From contig NZ_CP040509.1 of the NCBI RefSeq assembly GCF_005845365.1, forward strand, positions 1,302,001-1,366,000: a DNA stretch of 64,000 bases, given 5' to 3'. The position numbers and the translations under genes are program-made. This stretch comes from Rhodoluna limnophila (GTDB taxonomy: Bacteria > Actinomycetota > Actinomycetes > Actinomycetales > Microbacteriaceae). The notes under the pieces are model-generated. The model was not told the DNA's origin, made no database searches, and saw only the letters and a list, made by a program, of their open reading frames with translations. This document shows, piece after piece, positions 8,027 through 16,188 of this stretch; position 1 is the stretch's first letter; the number at the start of each line of letters is the position of its first letter.

Positions 8027-8602
8027 CTAAATAGTAGGGCCAAATTGGAACTTAGACACCAACTCGGCGCTGAGCCTTATTTGCCCCTGACTTGCTCTTA
8101 CGAGAGTTGCGTAAACAGGCCTCAAGTACGCCACCGTCGAGACGATTCGAATTGTGATCCAAGGGCATTCTTGGGTTACGAATTGGACAGCTGGCAGGAA
8201 GTCTGAGTCCGCGCTAAACAAGAGAATCTCTTCGTATTCGCCGCTCAAGGCACCTTTGACTAGTTCTGTAGCCAAAGCAACATCTGTCTGCTTCTCTTGA
8301 TGTTTCCAGAATTTGGTCTCACAATGTGGACAATTTTGAGACTGGCTCCTAAATTCGCCAAGGACAACCCCTACCCCGGATGATCGAAGTTCAGCCAAAT
8401 ATTTATCTTGGGCTTCCTTGACTGAGTTGCCAAGATGCCTGATTTTTGCTGTGAAATATTGGACCCGCACTTCTGATATTCCGTGCCCATCGGCAATGAA
8501 CTTCGAAAGGGCCATCAGATCGATTTTTAGAAGATCCTCGTCCAAATCACGAAGCGCATGAAAAATGTTGAGTCCGTCAACACAAACCAACATGCGCGGC
8601 AT
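8027..8602 (-). CDS. NYN/PIN-like domain protein (LabA/DUF88-type)
   Basis: This 191-aa protein has the NYN fold of PIN-like nucleases: VDGLNIFHAL at the N-terminus and the SADSDFLPAV motif, with the acidic residues expected to bind metal. A CPHC pair followed by KFWKHQEKQTDVALATELV in the middle is a known NYN-family insertion and may bind zinc. It probably acts on RNA. The ATG at 8602 was chosen because GAGG lies 5 nt upstream and the domain starts there. An upstream in-frame extension to 8671 crosses a terminator hairpin and was rejected. Confidence 0.8.
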   Translation of the reverse strand: MPRMLVCVDGLNIFHALRDLDEDLLKIDLMALSKFIADGHGISEVRVQYFTAKIRHLGNSVKEAQDKYLAELRSSGVGVVLGEFRSQSQNCPHCETKFWKHQEKQTDVALATELVKGALSGEYEEILLFSADSDFLPAVQFVTQECPWITIRIVSTVAYLRPVYATLVRASQGQIRLSAELVSKFQFGPTI

Positions 8603-8618
8603 TAGAACCTCGTTAAGT

Positions 8619-8645
8619 AAAAAACCCGGCGGATATACCGCCGGG
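8619..8645 (-). terminator. intrinsic terminator or attenuator just before the NYN gene
   Basis: On the minus strand CCCGGCGG-TATAT-CCGCCGGG is a perfect 8-bp stem followed by six T. It ends only about 17 nt before the ATG at 8602. It could terminate the TPR transcript from upstream or act as an attenuator in the leader of the NYN gene. Confidence 0.8.
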
Positions 8646-8672
8646 GGGGATTGGGTGTGAGCCAATCGCAAT

Positions 8673-8701
8673 ACGGCTAAGTTATCAAAGTCTTATTCAG
8701 A
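8673..8701 (-). promoter_or_regulatory. possible promoter of the NYN gene
   Basis: On the minus strand TTGAGT and TAACTT are separated by 17 nt, between the TPR stop (8749) and the terminator (8645). If used, transcripts would run through the terminator before reaching the NYN start. Confidence 0.4.
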
Positions 8702-8748
8702 ACTCAATAACTTTGGCCAGTGGAAACTAACCTGTGTAAAACCCGGGT

Positions 8749-9696
8749 TTAGCGCTGGTGCAGCAGGGTTAGCTCAGTGTTTTGCGCCAGACTCTTGAGC
8801 CCAACCGCCCTCAACAACGGAACAACTGACTCGAGCATGGTGCACCCTGCATCAACCTGACCGTCAGCAATCAGGTGCTGACCCAGGTGATACATGGCCT
8901 TAGCCGTGGTCTCGTGCTTTTCTTTTACGTCATTGTCGGCAATGACCGACTGCAGCAAACTAACGGCAACCTCAGAGTTGCCCATTGCCGAGTGAATGTT
9001 GCTGGCCTCGATGGTGCACTCTCGCTCACCCATTAGGTCGTTAGAGAACTTGGCAATTGCCAGGCCTTCTTGCGCTGCGGTTAGGGCCTCGTGCAGGTTG
9101 CCCAGTTGACGGTCAACAAAGGCCAGCTTGAACTTGGTAAGAATTACGCGATCGGTGCGACTGTGCGCCTCTAGTAGCGGCAAGGCTCGAAGCAGGCTCT
9201 CGCGGGCCTCGGCATAGCGCATGCGGCTAGCCAAAAGTGAGCCAAGGTCAAGGTGGGCCTGACCCTGAAAGTATTCGTGACCGGCCTCGGCAAAACCAAG
9301 AATGGCCTCGCGGTAGGCAACCTCTTGTTTGTCTTCTTGCAAAGTGGTTCGGTAGCAGTCGGCCAGGTGCCACTGCATAAATGCGTAATCAAGTGCGTTG
9401 CCAACTAGGTCGGCAAATTGCAGGGCCTCTTTAATTGACTCGATGGCTTCGTCATCGCGAGCAGAGTCGTGCAGGGCAAGGCTCTTAAGTCGGTTGGCCT
9501 CTACCCAAAGTGCAGATCCGCGCTCGTCAGCAAGAGCATCAATCAGGCCGCCGGCAACCGCAACGGCGTCTTCGTGCTCGTTGGTGTTCCACAGATGAAA
9601 TGCCAAATCAAACATGGCCTTGTGGCGGTTGGGGTTGTTTAGGTCCGTCGAGCGCTTCCAAAGTTTGGACAGCGTTTTGTCTTCAGTTGATGACAT
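8749..9696 (-). CDS. tetratricopeptide-repeat (TPR) protein
   Basis: This 315-aa soluble protein consists of helical repeats. Degenerate TPR-like stretches (for example NPNRHKAMFDLAFHLW, DYAFMQWHLADCYRTT, FQGQAHLDLGSLLASRMRY, AMYHLGQHLIADGQVDAGC) cover most of it, and there is no signal peptide or enzyme domain. It is probably a protein-interaction scaffold. The ATG at 9696 was chosen for its strong GGGGGAA Shine-Dalgarno 6 nt upstream. An in-frame extension to 9801 would read through a run of 13 G and is less likely. No partner is evident from the neighbours. Confidence 0.75.
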   Translation of the reverse strand: MSSTEDKTLSKLWKRSTDLNNPNRHKAMFDLAFHLWNTNEHEDAVAVAGGLIDALADERGSALWVEANRLKSLALHDSARDDEAIESIKEALQFADLVGNALDYAFMQWHLADCYRTTLQEDKQEVAYREAILGFAEAGHEYFQGQAHLDLGSLLASRMRYAEARESLLRALPLLEAHSRTDRVILTKFKLAFVDRQLGNLHEALTAAQEGLAIAKFSNDLMGERECTIEASNIHSAMGNSEVAVSLLQSVIADNDVKEKHETTAKAMYHLGQHLIADGQVDAGCTMLESVVPLLRAVGLKSLAQNTELTLLHQR

Positions 9697-9714
9697 GTGA
9701 TTCCCCCTAATCTC

Positions 9715-9746
9715 ATTTAAGCCCCCCCCCCCCCTGAAAATCAAGT
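9715..9746 (-). promoter_or_regulatory. promoter with a poly-G spacer upstream of the TPR gene
   Basis: On the minus strand a -35-like TTGATT (9744-9739) is followed by TTCA, 13 G and C, then a -10-like TTAAAT (9720-9715). The spacer is 18 nt. The G run makes the spacer length prone to change by slippage. The proposed transcript would start just before the Shine-Dalgarno. Confidence 0.5.
9722..9734. repeat. homopolymer of 13 C (G on the minus strand)
   Basis: This is the only long mononucleotide run seen in the window. It sits 26 nt upstream of the TPR start codon, between candidate -35 and -10 boxes. Confidence 0.9.
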
Positions 9747-9846
9747 TGAGCGACTCGCAACCAACGTAGTTCCAGCCTCCGACATTCATTCTCAAAATCA
9801 CGTTTGGTTAGGATAAGTCCAGCGAACAGAAACGGAATTTCTTTTT

Positions 9847-10422
9847 ATGAGCAAACTCTCAAATGTCATCGAACGCAGCATCTTTTGGTCACGCTGGCTA
9901 TTGGCGCCGCTGTACCTAGGGCTCATCGGTGTACTGGCAGTGCTTGCCTACAAGTTTGTAATTGAGTTCATTGCCATGGTGCAGAACGTGCTGCTGCACG
10001 ATGACCACAGTTTTGTACTTGATCTCTTGGCGCTGCTTGACCTGGTGCTAATGGCCAACCTGATTTTGATTGTGCTGTTTGCCGGTTACGAGAACTTTGT
10101 TTCGAAGATTGAGGTTGCCGAGCGTTCTGTTGACCGCCCTTACTGGATGGGATCTGTTGACTTCTCTGGTTTGAAGATCAAGCTGATTGGTTCACTCGTG
10201 GCTATCTCAGTTATTGAGTTGCTGAAAGACTTTGTTGAGCTTGCCGAAGACACCCATGCTGAGGTTGGTCAAGGCACCATCTGGCGAATCATCATTCACC
10301 TAACCTTTGTGGTCTCAGGTGTCCTTTTTGCTGTGATGGACTGGATCAGCGACAACCGAGTGATTCGCAAGCACGAAAGCGCGATGGCTCACGGCAGCGC
10401 CGGTAGTTCAGCCAACATCTAA
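9847..10422 (+). CDS. YqhA/UPF0114-family membrane protein
   Basis: This 191-aa protein has four hydrophobic segments, at about residues 16-40, 55-82, 112-132 and 145-167. The family signature is seen in ERSIFWSRWLLAPLYLGLIG and ANLILIVLFAGYENFVSKI. UPF0114 proteins are inner-membrane proteins whose role is not established. Upstream is the shared region with the TPR gene, which is transcribed the other way. Confidence 0.85.
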   Translation: MSKLSNVIERSIFWSRWLLAPLYLGLIGVLAVLAYKFVIEFIAMVQNVLLHDDHSFVLDLLALLDLVLMANLILIVLFAGYENFVSKIEVAERSVDRPYWMGSVDFSGLKIKLIGSLVAISVIELLKDFVELAEDTHAEVGQGTIWRIIIHLTFVVSGVLFAVMDWISDNRVIRKHESAMAHGSAGSSANI

Positions 10423-10459
10423 GCTGAACCACCGCCGGCAGGGAAACCTGACGCGAAGG

Positions 10460-10465
10460 TAAAAT
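10460..10465 (+). promoter_or_regulatory. -10 box of a leaderless promoter
   Basis: TAAAAT is placed 6 nt before the ATG at 10472, and no Shine-Dalgarno is seen. Confidence 0.45.
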
Positions 10466-10471
10466 ATCAAG

Positions 10472-11221
10472 ATGAACCCTGAATATCTTGAAGACCTGCT
10501 CAACTGCGCACTGACAGCGGCCAACGCCGGAGCAGCCGAGCTGGTTAAGCGCTTTGGCGGACCACTGGATATTCAATCCAAGACCTCGGCCGAAGACAAA
10601 GTTACCGATGCCGATTTGGCGTCTGAAAAAGTGGTTCGCGGCGTTATCGCAGAGCTACGCCCAAACGACACCATCAGCGGTGAAGAACTTGCCGAGCAGG
10701 TGGGCGACAACGCAGCCGTGCGCTGGAGCATTGACCCGCTAGACGGAACGGTCAACTACACCCGCGGTATTCCGTACTTTGCCACATCGGTTGGCGCGCA
10801 AGACCTAGCCACCGGCCTGTGGGTTGCCGGCGCAGTGGTTGCCCCGGCCCTAAACACCACCTACTTTGCCAAGCGCGGTGGTGGTGCCTGGGTTATTCGC
10901 AACGGCCAGACCACCCAGATTTTTGGCCCGCCGGCCGACCGCCAAACCAAAATTTTGGCCACCGGGTTTTCATACTCTGCAGTTGAGCGCGCGGCCCAGT
11001 TTGCCAAGCTTGACCAGATGATGCCTGAGTTTGTTGACATTCGCCGCATGGGCTCAGCCGCTCTAGATGCCTGCATGGTGGCCGATGGCACGGTTGATGT
11101 TTACTACGAGAAGCACATCAAAGAGCACGACTGGGCAGCCGCCCTTTTGATTGCCGAAGAAGCCGGCCAGACCGTCAAGCGCCCAGAATTTGTGGGCGAC
11201 TTTGGCTCGGTCAACCTCTAG
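10472..11221 (+). CDS. inositol-monophosphatase-family phosphatase
   Basis: This 249-aa enzyme has all the metal-binding motifs of the IMPase fold: SGEELAEQ (residues 69-76), WSIDPLDGTVNYTRGIPYF (from residue 85, with DPLDGT at 88-93) and HDWAAALLIAEEAG near residue 215. The metal-binding acids are all present. It could dephosphorylate inositol phosphate or act as histidinol phosphatase (HisN type), and sequence alone does not decide. Given the inositol genes nearby, an inositol role is possible, but the gene has its own promoter and is not in that operon. Confidence 0.85.
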   Translation: MNPEYLEDLLNCALTAANAGAAELVKRFGGPLDIQSKTSAEDKVTDADLASEKVVRGVIAELRPNDTISGEELAEQVGDNAAVRWSIDPLDGTVNYTRGIPYFATSVGAQDLATGLWVAGAVVAPALNTTYFAKRGGGAWVIRNGQTTQIFGPPADRQTKILATGFSYSAVERAAQFAKLDQMMPEFVDIRRMGSAALDACMVADGTVDVYYEKHIKEHDWAAALLIAEEAGQTVKRPEFVGDFGSVNL

Positions 11222-11227
11222 AAACCT

Positions 11228-11812
11228 CTAGCCCAACCTAAACGCTCGGCGCACCGGGTACTCAAGGTACTCGGCCATAAACTCAAGCCGTTCGTCGCGC
11301 CAGGCGTAATCGCGCGCCACTTTGGCCAGCGCTGCCCAAAAGAATACGTTCAAAAGATCCACACTGATGTGTGTCATCGAATCACCCGGAAAAGCCTTGC
11401 CAATCATCCGGCGCAGCAAAGTTGGCACGTCACTCAGGCCGTAACGGTGCAGCGCAGCGCGCACCTGAAACTCAAGTTCACGGGCTCGACGAGGGTTCCA
11501 AAGCGGGTTTCCGCCTGAGCCATCGCCCATGCGCCCAAACTCATCGGTGGGCAAATGCAACAGGATGTGTGCCACCTGAGCGTGCCGCACGTGCGCGCCA
11601 TCAAGCAGATCAAAGAGCTGCGCAAAGGCATCAATCTCGTAACCGCATTTACGCAGATCAAGGACATCGGGGTAATAAGGAAACTTATAAAACGGGATGT
11701 GCTTGACGATTGGGCCCGACTTGCGAATTGCAACCTTGCCCTTGACCTCGCCGCCCCAGGTTTGAACGGCTTCATCGGGCTCACCCGCGCCTTGCCATTC
11801 TTCAGGATTCAT
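11228..11812 (-). CDS. conserved hypothetical protein (194 aa)
   Basis: This is a soluble protein with no signal peptide. Recognisable stretches include HIPFYKFPYYPDVLDLRKCGYE, HVRHAQVAHILLHLPTD and a C-terminal helical region ending EYLEYPVRRAFRLG. It has many aromatic and His residues but no motif that I can assign. It lies directly downstream of the serine hydrolase gene (6-nt gap), which suggests one operon, and it converges with the IMPase gene. No function is proposed. Confidence 0.6.
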   Translation of the reverse strand: MNPEEWQGAGEPDEAVQTWGGEVKGKVAIRKSGPIVKHIPFYKFPYYPDVLDLRKCGYEIDAFAQLFDLLDGAHVRHAQVAHILLHLPTDEFGRMGDGSGGNPLWNPRRARELEFQVRAALHRYGLSDVPTLLRRMIGKAFPGDSMTHISVDLLNVFFWAALAKVARDYAWRDERLEFMAEYLEYPVRRAFRLG

Positions 11813-11818
11813 AGAGTT

Positions 11819-12982
11819 CTATTGTGCCAAAATTCGTTTGACTTCACGGATGGCTGCCTGCTGCCAATCTTGCTCTTCAGGCCCGCTGTGAATGTAGCTG
11901 GAGGTGTAGGCAACGCCAACTCGATAACCGAAATCACCGAAGGCAATTTGACCGCCAAGACCGTCGTGGCCGAAAGAGGTTGGTGAGATCATGTCTCTGA
12001 ACCCAGGGGTGTCGAGCATGAACCCGAGGCCGCGGTTTGGCCATGGGCCTGGCTCACCCCAAACGGTTGGGCCGGTCACGGTGATGGTCGATGCCTCGCG
12101 CAGGGTTTCGTCACTCAGCAATCGCACGCCATCGGTCTCGGTAACACAAGCAGAGTAAATCTTGGCCAATGCCTTGGCACTGGCAACACCGCCCGCACCG
12201 GCAAACTCCGACTGCAAAACTCGAGGGTCGTTGAACCCGGTGCCCTCGCCGGCAACCTCGGCGGTGAAGGCGCTGCCAAAGGTCATGGCTTTTTCAATCC
12301 AATAGTTTGGGGTGCCCGGCAGCGGGTTGCCAGAGGCACGCTTGCCGTCGGTGATCAACGGTGCAACCTGGCCAAGTTTGTCGGCTGGCAGGCCAATCCA
12401 GGCATCTGCATTCAGTGGGCCAGCGATGTGCTCGGCAAAGTACTGACCAATGGTTTGACCGGTAATGCGTCGAACCACCTCGCCAACCAGGTGGCCAAAG
12501 GTGCCAGCGTGATACTGGTATCCGGTGCCCGGAGCCCACAGCGGTTCTTGCGCGGCAAGCTCGTCAACCACAGTGTGGCCGTCGAGAAATTCATCGAGGG
12601 TTAGATCGCGGCGAACAGCAGACAAACCTGCGCGGTGCTGAAGCAACCACTTGACCGGAACCTCACTCTTGCCTAGGGCCGCGAACTCTGGCCAGTAGTA
12701 GGCCACGCGCTGCTCTGGGTCTAGCAAACCACGCTCAATTAGCTGGTTGGCAACGATAGAGGTGAGGCCCTTGGTGCAAGAGAAGATGACTGATGAAGTG
12801 TTCGACTGCCAGTCTTGCCCCGGCTTTGCCTGACCCTGCCAAATGTCTAGGGCCAGCTCACCATCCTGATAAATTGCCATCGATGAGCCTCCGGCAAAGG
12901 CGCCATCGGTGATTTTTTCGAGCTCTTTGCCCTGGGCAAAGAACAACTCAGCAACTGTCTCAAACTTCGGTGTGATCAACAT
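11819..12982 (-). CDS. serine hydrolase of the beta-lactamase/esterase (class C-like) family
   Basis: This 387-aa protein has the SxxK motif S68-C69-T70-K71 (VIFSCTKGLTS), followed by helices and YQYHAGTFGHLVGEVVRRITG. The C-terminal part holds the expected FGHDGLGGQIAFGD region that lines the active site. There is no signal peptide, so a cytoplasmic esterase is more likely than an antibiotic resistance beta-lactamase. This resembles EstB-type and LACTB-like proteins. The ATG at 12982 gives a full-length family member. Confidence 0.85.
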   Translation of the reverse strand: MLITPKFETVAELFFAQGKELEKITDGAFAGGSSMAIYQDGELALDIWQGQAKPGQDWQSNTSSVIFSCTKGLTSIVANQLIERGLLDPEQRVAYYWPEFAALGKSEVPVKWLLQHRAGLSAVRRDLTLDEFLDGHTVVDELAAQEPLWAPGTGYQYHAGTFGHLVGEVVRRITGQTIGQYFAEHIAGPLNADAWIGLPADKLGQVAPLITDGKRASGNPLPGTPNYWIEKAMTFGSAFTAEVAGEGTGFNDPRVLQSEFAGAGGVASAKALAKIYSACVTETDGVRLLSDETLREASTITVTGPTVWGEPGPWPNRGLGFMLDTPGFRDMISPTSFGHDGLGGQIAFGDFGYRVGVAYTSSYIHSGPEEQDWQQAAIREVKRILAQ

Positions 12983-13037
12983 AGTGTTTCAATTCTGCCA
13001 CCTGATTCGGGGCTTAAATAAGTCGTTCTTAAGGCAA

Positions 13038-13065
13038 AAGGTGCCCGACCGAAGTCGAGCACCTT
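13038..13065 (-). terminator. terminator of the first sugar/inositol ABC operon
   Basis: On the minus strand AAGGTGC and GCACCTT flank CGAC-TTCG-GTCG, a stem with a stable TTCG loop, followed by TTTT. It lies 26 nt after the ATPase gene stop. Confidence 0.85.
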
Positions 13066-13090
13066 CCACACTGGAGTGGGCGATTCCTTA

Positions 13091-13906
13091 CTAGTGAATC
13101 TGGTTGATAGTTCCAGTAAGAGTGTTTAGTTCAGCCTCAAGCTCAGCCATTGCCTCGCCACCGGCCATGAGGTCGGTGATCTGGTCACGGGTGCGCTCAC
13201 CCTTGGCAAAGTCATCGGCCTTTTCGCCGCGAATCAAAACCGCAAAGTGGTCACCAACGGTTAGTGCGTGTGACACGTTGTGAGTTACCAAAATAACTGC
13301 GATGCCCTTGAGCTTGGCCTGCATGATGATGCGAAGAACGTGAGTTGCCTCTTTAACACCAAGCGCTGCGGTTGGCTCGTCAAGAATCAGCACGTTTGCA
13401 CCAAAGTAAACCGCACGCGCAATTGCTGATGCCTGGCGCTCACCACCTGATAGACCACCGATTAGACGGTCACCGTCAGTCACGCGGGTGATGCCCAGTG
13501 CCTGCATCTCGCGAACTGCGGTCTCGTTGGCAAACTTCTTGTCGAAGCGCTTGAACGGACCCCAACCCTTTAGTGGCTCAGCGCCAACAAAGAATGAACG
13601 GCCAATGCTCATCAGCGGGAAGGTGCCGCCGAACTGGTGAACGGTAGCGATACCCACGTTGCTGGCATCTTTAGGTGACTTGAAGTTGGCAACCTCGCCG
13701 TTTACCTCAAGGGTTCCTGACGTTGGTTCGTGAAAACCTGACAGCACCTTGATCAGTGTTGACTTACCAGCACCGTTGTCACCCAGTAGGCAAAGTACCT
13801 GGCCTGGGTAGACCTCTAGCGATACGTCTTTTAGAGCTGCGTAGCCGGCAAAGATTTTTGAAACATTCTTTAGAGCCAGAATTGGCTTCTGTGCTGACTT
13901 AGTCAT
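13091..13906 (-). CDS. sugar/inositol ABC transporter ATP-binding protein (single domain, system 1)
   Basis: This 271-aa ABC ATPase has Walker [10 protein letters not shown], signature LSGGERQ and Walker [14 protein letters not shown]. Most CUT2-family ATPases (RbsA, XylG) are about 500-aa tandem fusions, whereas this one has a single domain, as in FrcA-type systems, and presumably works as a dimer. The start at 13906 overlaps the permease end by 8 nt, with AGGAG 8 nt upstream. The longer frame from 13927 adds only basic residues. It energises the permease encoded just before it. Confidence 0.9.
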   Translation of the reverse strand: MTKSAQKPILALKNVSKIFAGYAALKDVSLEVYPGQVLCLLGDNGAGKSTLIKVLSGFHEPTSGTLEVNGEVANFKSPKDASNVGIATVHQFGGTFPLMSIGRSFFVGAEPLKGWGPFKRFDKKFANETAVREMQALGITRVTDGDRLIGGLSGGERQASAIARAVYFGANVLILDEPTAALGVKEATHVLRIIMQAKLKGIAVILVTHNVSHALTVGDHFAVLIRGEKADDFAKGERTRDQITDLMAGGEAMAELEAELNTLTGTINQIH

Positions 13907-14948
13907 TCTTCTTCTCCTTTTTGCCACCAGACAAAGCCAAGCGGCGGAAAGTGTTGTTGGTTAGTACAGCGATTAGTAGCAAGATACCCAAGATCAGAGC
14001 AGCCCAGTCGGCGTTCCATCCGGTGTAGTAGATACCCTGGTTCACAATTGCAAAGGTAAGGGTTCCGAGAATCACACCGACAGTTGATCCGTAACCACCG
14101 GTTAGCAATACGCCACCGATAACTACAGCGATGATCGAGTTGAACACGAACGATTGACCATTGGCCACCTGGGCACCGTTGTACATGATGGTCTGGATTA
14201 CACCGACAAGCGCTGCACCGAATCCGCTGGCCATAAATAGACCGATGCGAACCTTTGCTACTGGAATACCGGTTGCACGAGCTGAAACTACGTCTCCACC
14301 GATTGCGAAAATCCAGTTACCGAACTTGCTCTGGGTAAGAATCCATGAAATGACAACTGCAACTAGCAGCCACCAGAAGATAGCCACGCTGAATTTGCCA
14401 CCGATGAGTGAGCCGAAAGTCTCTTTGAAGAATGGCTCGGCGGTGAGTGAAACTGCGGTTGAGCTAACCACAAGGCGGGTTGCACCCAGGGTCAAACCTG
14501 AGACTGCAAACAGCATGGCTAGGGTTACAACGAACGAAGGCAGGTTGGTCTTGGTAACGATTAGACCGTTTAGGAATCCAACCAAGGTACCTAGCGCAAG
14601 AGCTGCAATGATTCCGACGATGGTCGGAAGGCCGTAGTAGCCAGAAACGATGGCTAGAGTCATCGAGCTTGAAGCCAGTACCGAACCAACTGAAAGGTCT
14701 AGGTCACCGGCGATCATTACAAGTGCAACTGGAAGGGCAATAATGCCTAGCTCAGCGGCCACGTTTAGCCAGCTGGCAGAACCGCCAGGGCCAACAAACT
14801 CAGCTCCACCGGCAATTGCAAAGAAGACGTAAACAGCAAAGGCACCAACTAGGGCACCGAATTCCGGGCGGCGCAGAAGTGCACCGAAACCTCCGGATTG
14901 CTTAGAGAATTTGACGCTTGAAGTAGCGCTCTTGGCCTGCTGGCTCAT
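13899..14948 (-). CDS. sugar/inositol ABC transporter permease (system 1)
   Basis: This 349-aa CUT2/RbsC-type permease has about ten hydrophobic segments. The CUT2 signature is VALVMIAGDLDLSVGSVLASS, and a later GGDVVSARATGIPVAKVRIG motif forms the coupling loop. The ATG at 14948 has AGGA 8 nt upstream. A longer frame reaches into the intergenic hairpin and is unlikely. It is encoded between the binding protein and the ATPase of the same system. Confidence 0.9.
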   Translation of the reverse strand: MSQQAKSATSSVKFSKQSGGFGALLRRPEFGALVGAFAVYVFFAIAGGAEFVGPGGSASWLNVAAELGIIALPVALVMIAGDLDLSVGSVLASSSMTLAIVSGYYGLPTIVGIIAALALGTLVGFLNGLIVTKTNLPSFVVTLAMLFAVSGLTLGATRLVVSSTAVSLTAEPFFKETFGSLIGGKFSVAIFWWLLVAVVISWILTQSKFGNWIFAIGGDVVSARATGIPVAKVRIGLFMASGFGAALVGVIQTIMYNGAQVANGQSFVFNSIIAVVIGGVLLTGGYGSTVGVILGTLTFAIVNQGIYYTGWNADWAALILGILLLIAVLTNNTFRRLALSGGKKEKKND

Positions 14949-14986
14949 AAGAATTTTCCTTGATTGTTTGAAGAATTTTTGGAGCT

Positions 14987-15020
14987 TTGGCTGGGCCAGA
15001 CCGAAGCCTGACCCAGCCAA
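14987..15020 (-). terminator. hairpin between binding-protein and permease genes (attenuator-like)
   Basis: TTGGCTGGG pairs with CCCAGCCAA around an inner CAG/CTG stem and a TTCG-containing loop. It lies between the binding-protein stop (15037) and the permease start (14948) on the minus strand. It has no strong T tract and may limit downstream expression or protect the upstream mRNA. Confidence 0.6.
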
Positions 15021-15036
15021 TGCACACTATTTACGA

Positions 15037-16047
15037 CTAACGTACGCCGTTCGCTACACCAGCGATAACAACATCTACGTTGTCCTTGGTGACTAGTGAA
15101 GGGCCAGTTAGTAGTGGGCGTGAAGCAGGCAAGATGCCGTACTGAGCGTACTGCCATGCTGCTGAGGTTGCTAGGTAACCCTGTAGCCAAGGCTGCTGGT
15201 CAATTGCGAACAACTGAGTTCCTGCCTTGATGCGGTTTAGCTGGCTCTCTGACAAGTCAAAAGTACCTAGCTGAACCTTGCCAGCCTTGCCAGCCTGCTC
15301 GATAGCGCTTGCTGCGCTGTCTGCATCCTGAACACCGATGGTTACGATGCCGTCAATGGTTGCGTCCTTGCTGATCGCAGCCTTGATTGCGTTGGCAACA
15401 GCGGTTGGGTTACCGAAGTTTGATGAAGGTAGTGGAAGTTGAGTTGACTTTGCGCCATTAGCCTTTGCACCATCTGCAACACCCTTACAACGTGCCTCTT
15501 GGTTTGCTGAACCTGGAACAGTGTTGACACATAGAACGTGCTTGTAGCCAGCCTTACCGAAGTACTCGCCACCTGCAACACCTGCTACGTAGTCGTCAGC
15601 ACCGATGTAGGTAAGTGCACCGGTGATGTCAGCCTGCTCGATGCCACCAGCGTTGTAGTGGATAACTGGAATACCAGCTGCAACTGCACGCATGATTGCT
15701 TCGTTCTCGGCGTCTGGAACCCAGTCAGCAACAACGATTGCCTGTGCACCTGCTGAAACAGCGTCGTCAACGAGCTTTCCAGCGTCAGGGCCTAGGTTGT
15801 CGTAGTTCTTTGGGCCAAGCCAGGTAACAGAACCGCCAGCTGCTTCAACAGCCTTTGCTGCAGCCTCGGCGCCAGCCTTAACTACGCCCCAGAATGGGTC
15901 TGCTGGCATACCACCGATAACGTAAACCTTGATTCCGCCAGTTGGGGTTTCTTCGGTTGGGGTCTCAGCAGCTGGAGCTGAACAGCCGGCCAATAGTAGC
16001 GCGGCGGCTGCAAATAGTGGAACTACTTTTGAAAAACGAGTTTTCAT
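15037..16047 (-). CDS. sugar/inositol ABC transporter substrate-binding lipoprotein (system 1)
   Basis: This 336-aa type I periplasmic-binding-fold protein (RbsB/IbpA-like) has lipobox LAGC with Cys22. The beginning of the mature domain reads IKVYVIGGMPADPFWGVVKAG and the ligand-contact region YDNLGPDAGKLVDDAVSAGAQAIVV, both typical of CUT2 binders. The ATG at 16047 has AAAGGG 9 nt upstream, while the ATG at 16056 sits directly on that Shine-Dalgarno. Genes next to it suggest inositol or a related cyclitol as ligand, which is inference. Confidence 0.88.
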   Translation of the reverse strand: MKTRFSKVVPLFAAAALLLAGCSAPAAETPTEETPTGGIKVYVIGGMPADPFWGVVKAGAEAAAKAVEAAGGSVTWLGPKNYDNLGPDAGKLVDDAVSAGAQAIVVADWVPDAENEAIMRAVAAGIPVIHYNAGGIEQADITGALTYIGADDYVAGVAGGEYFGKAGYKHVLCVNTVPGSANQEARCKGVADGAKANGAKSTQLPLPSSNFGNPTAVANAIKAAISKDATIDGIVTIGVQDADSAASAIEQAGKAGKVQLGTFDLSESQLNRIKAGTQLFAIDQQPWLQGYLATSAAWQYAQYGILPASRPLLTGPSLVTKDNVDVVIAGVANGVR

Positions 16048-16188
16048 TCTCGCCATCCCTTTCTCTAGTTGATACTTCGTTGTATTTCTGCTTTTTATTT
16101 CTGAATCCGCTTCATGTTGTTCTGAAACGAGTCCTCGAGTTAGTCAATGTCCCTTTGTTCCTAACTCTGAGATCTTTGGGGCTGCTCT

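Noticed and set aside
9722-9734. Poly-C run as a sequencing or assembly error
   Set aside because: This cannot be excluded without raw reads, but its position between plausible promoter boxes made it worth reporting. The exact count may be off.
9734-9801. Longer TPR protein starting at 9801 and reading through the poly-G run
   Set aside because: The ATG at 9696 has a strong Shine-Dalgarno, while the extension has none and would put four Gly codons in the frame. A translational phase-variation model is possible but less likely than the promoter model.
14161-14637. 158-aa frame on the plus strand opposite the system 1 permease
   Set aside because: It lies fully inside a clear permease gene, has no promoter or Shine-Dalgarno, and its composition is that of an antisense shadow.
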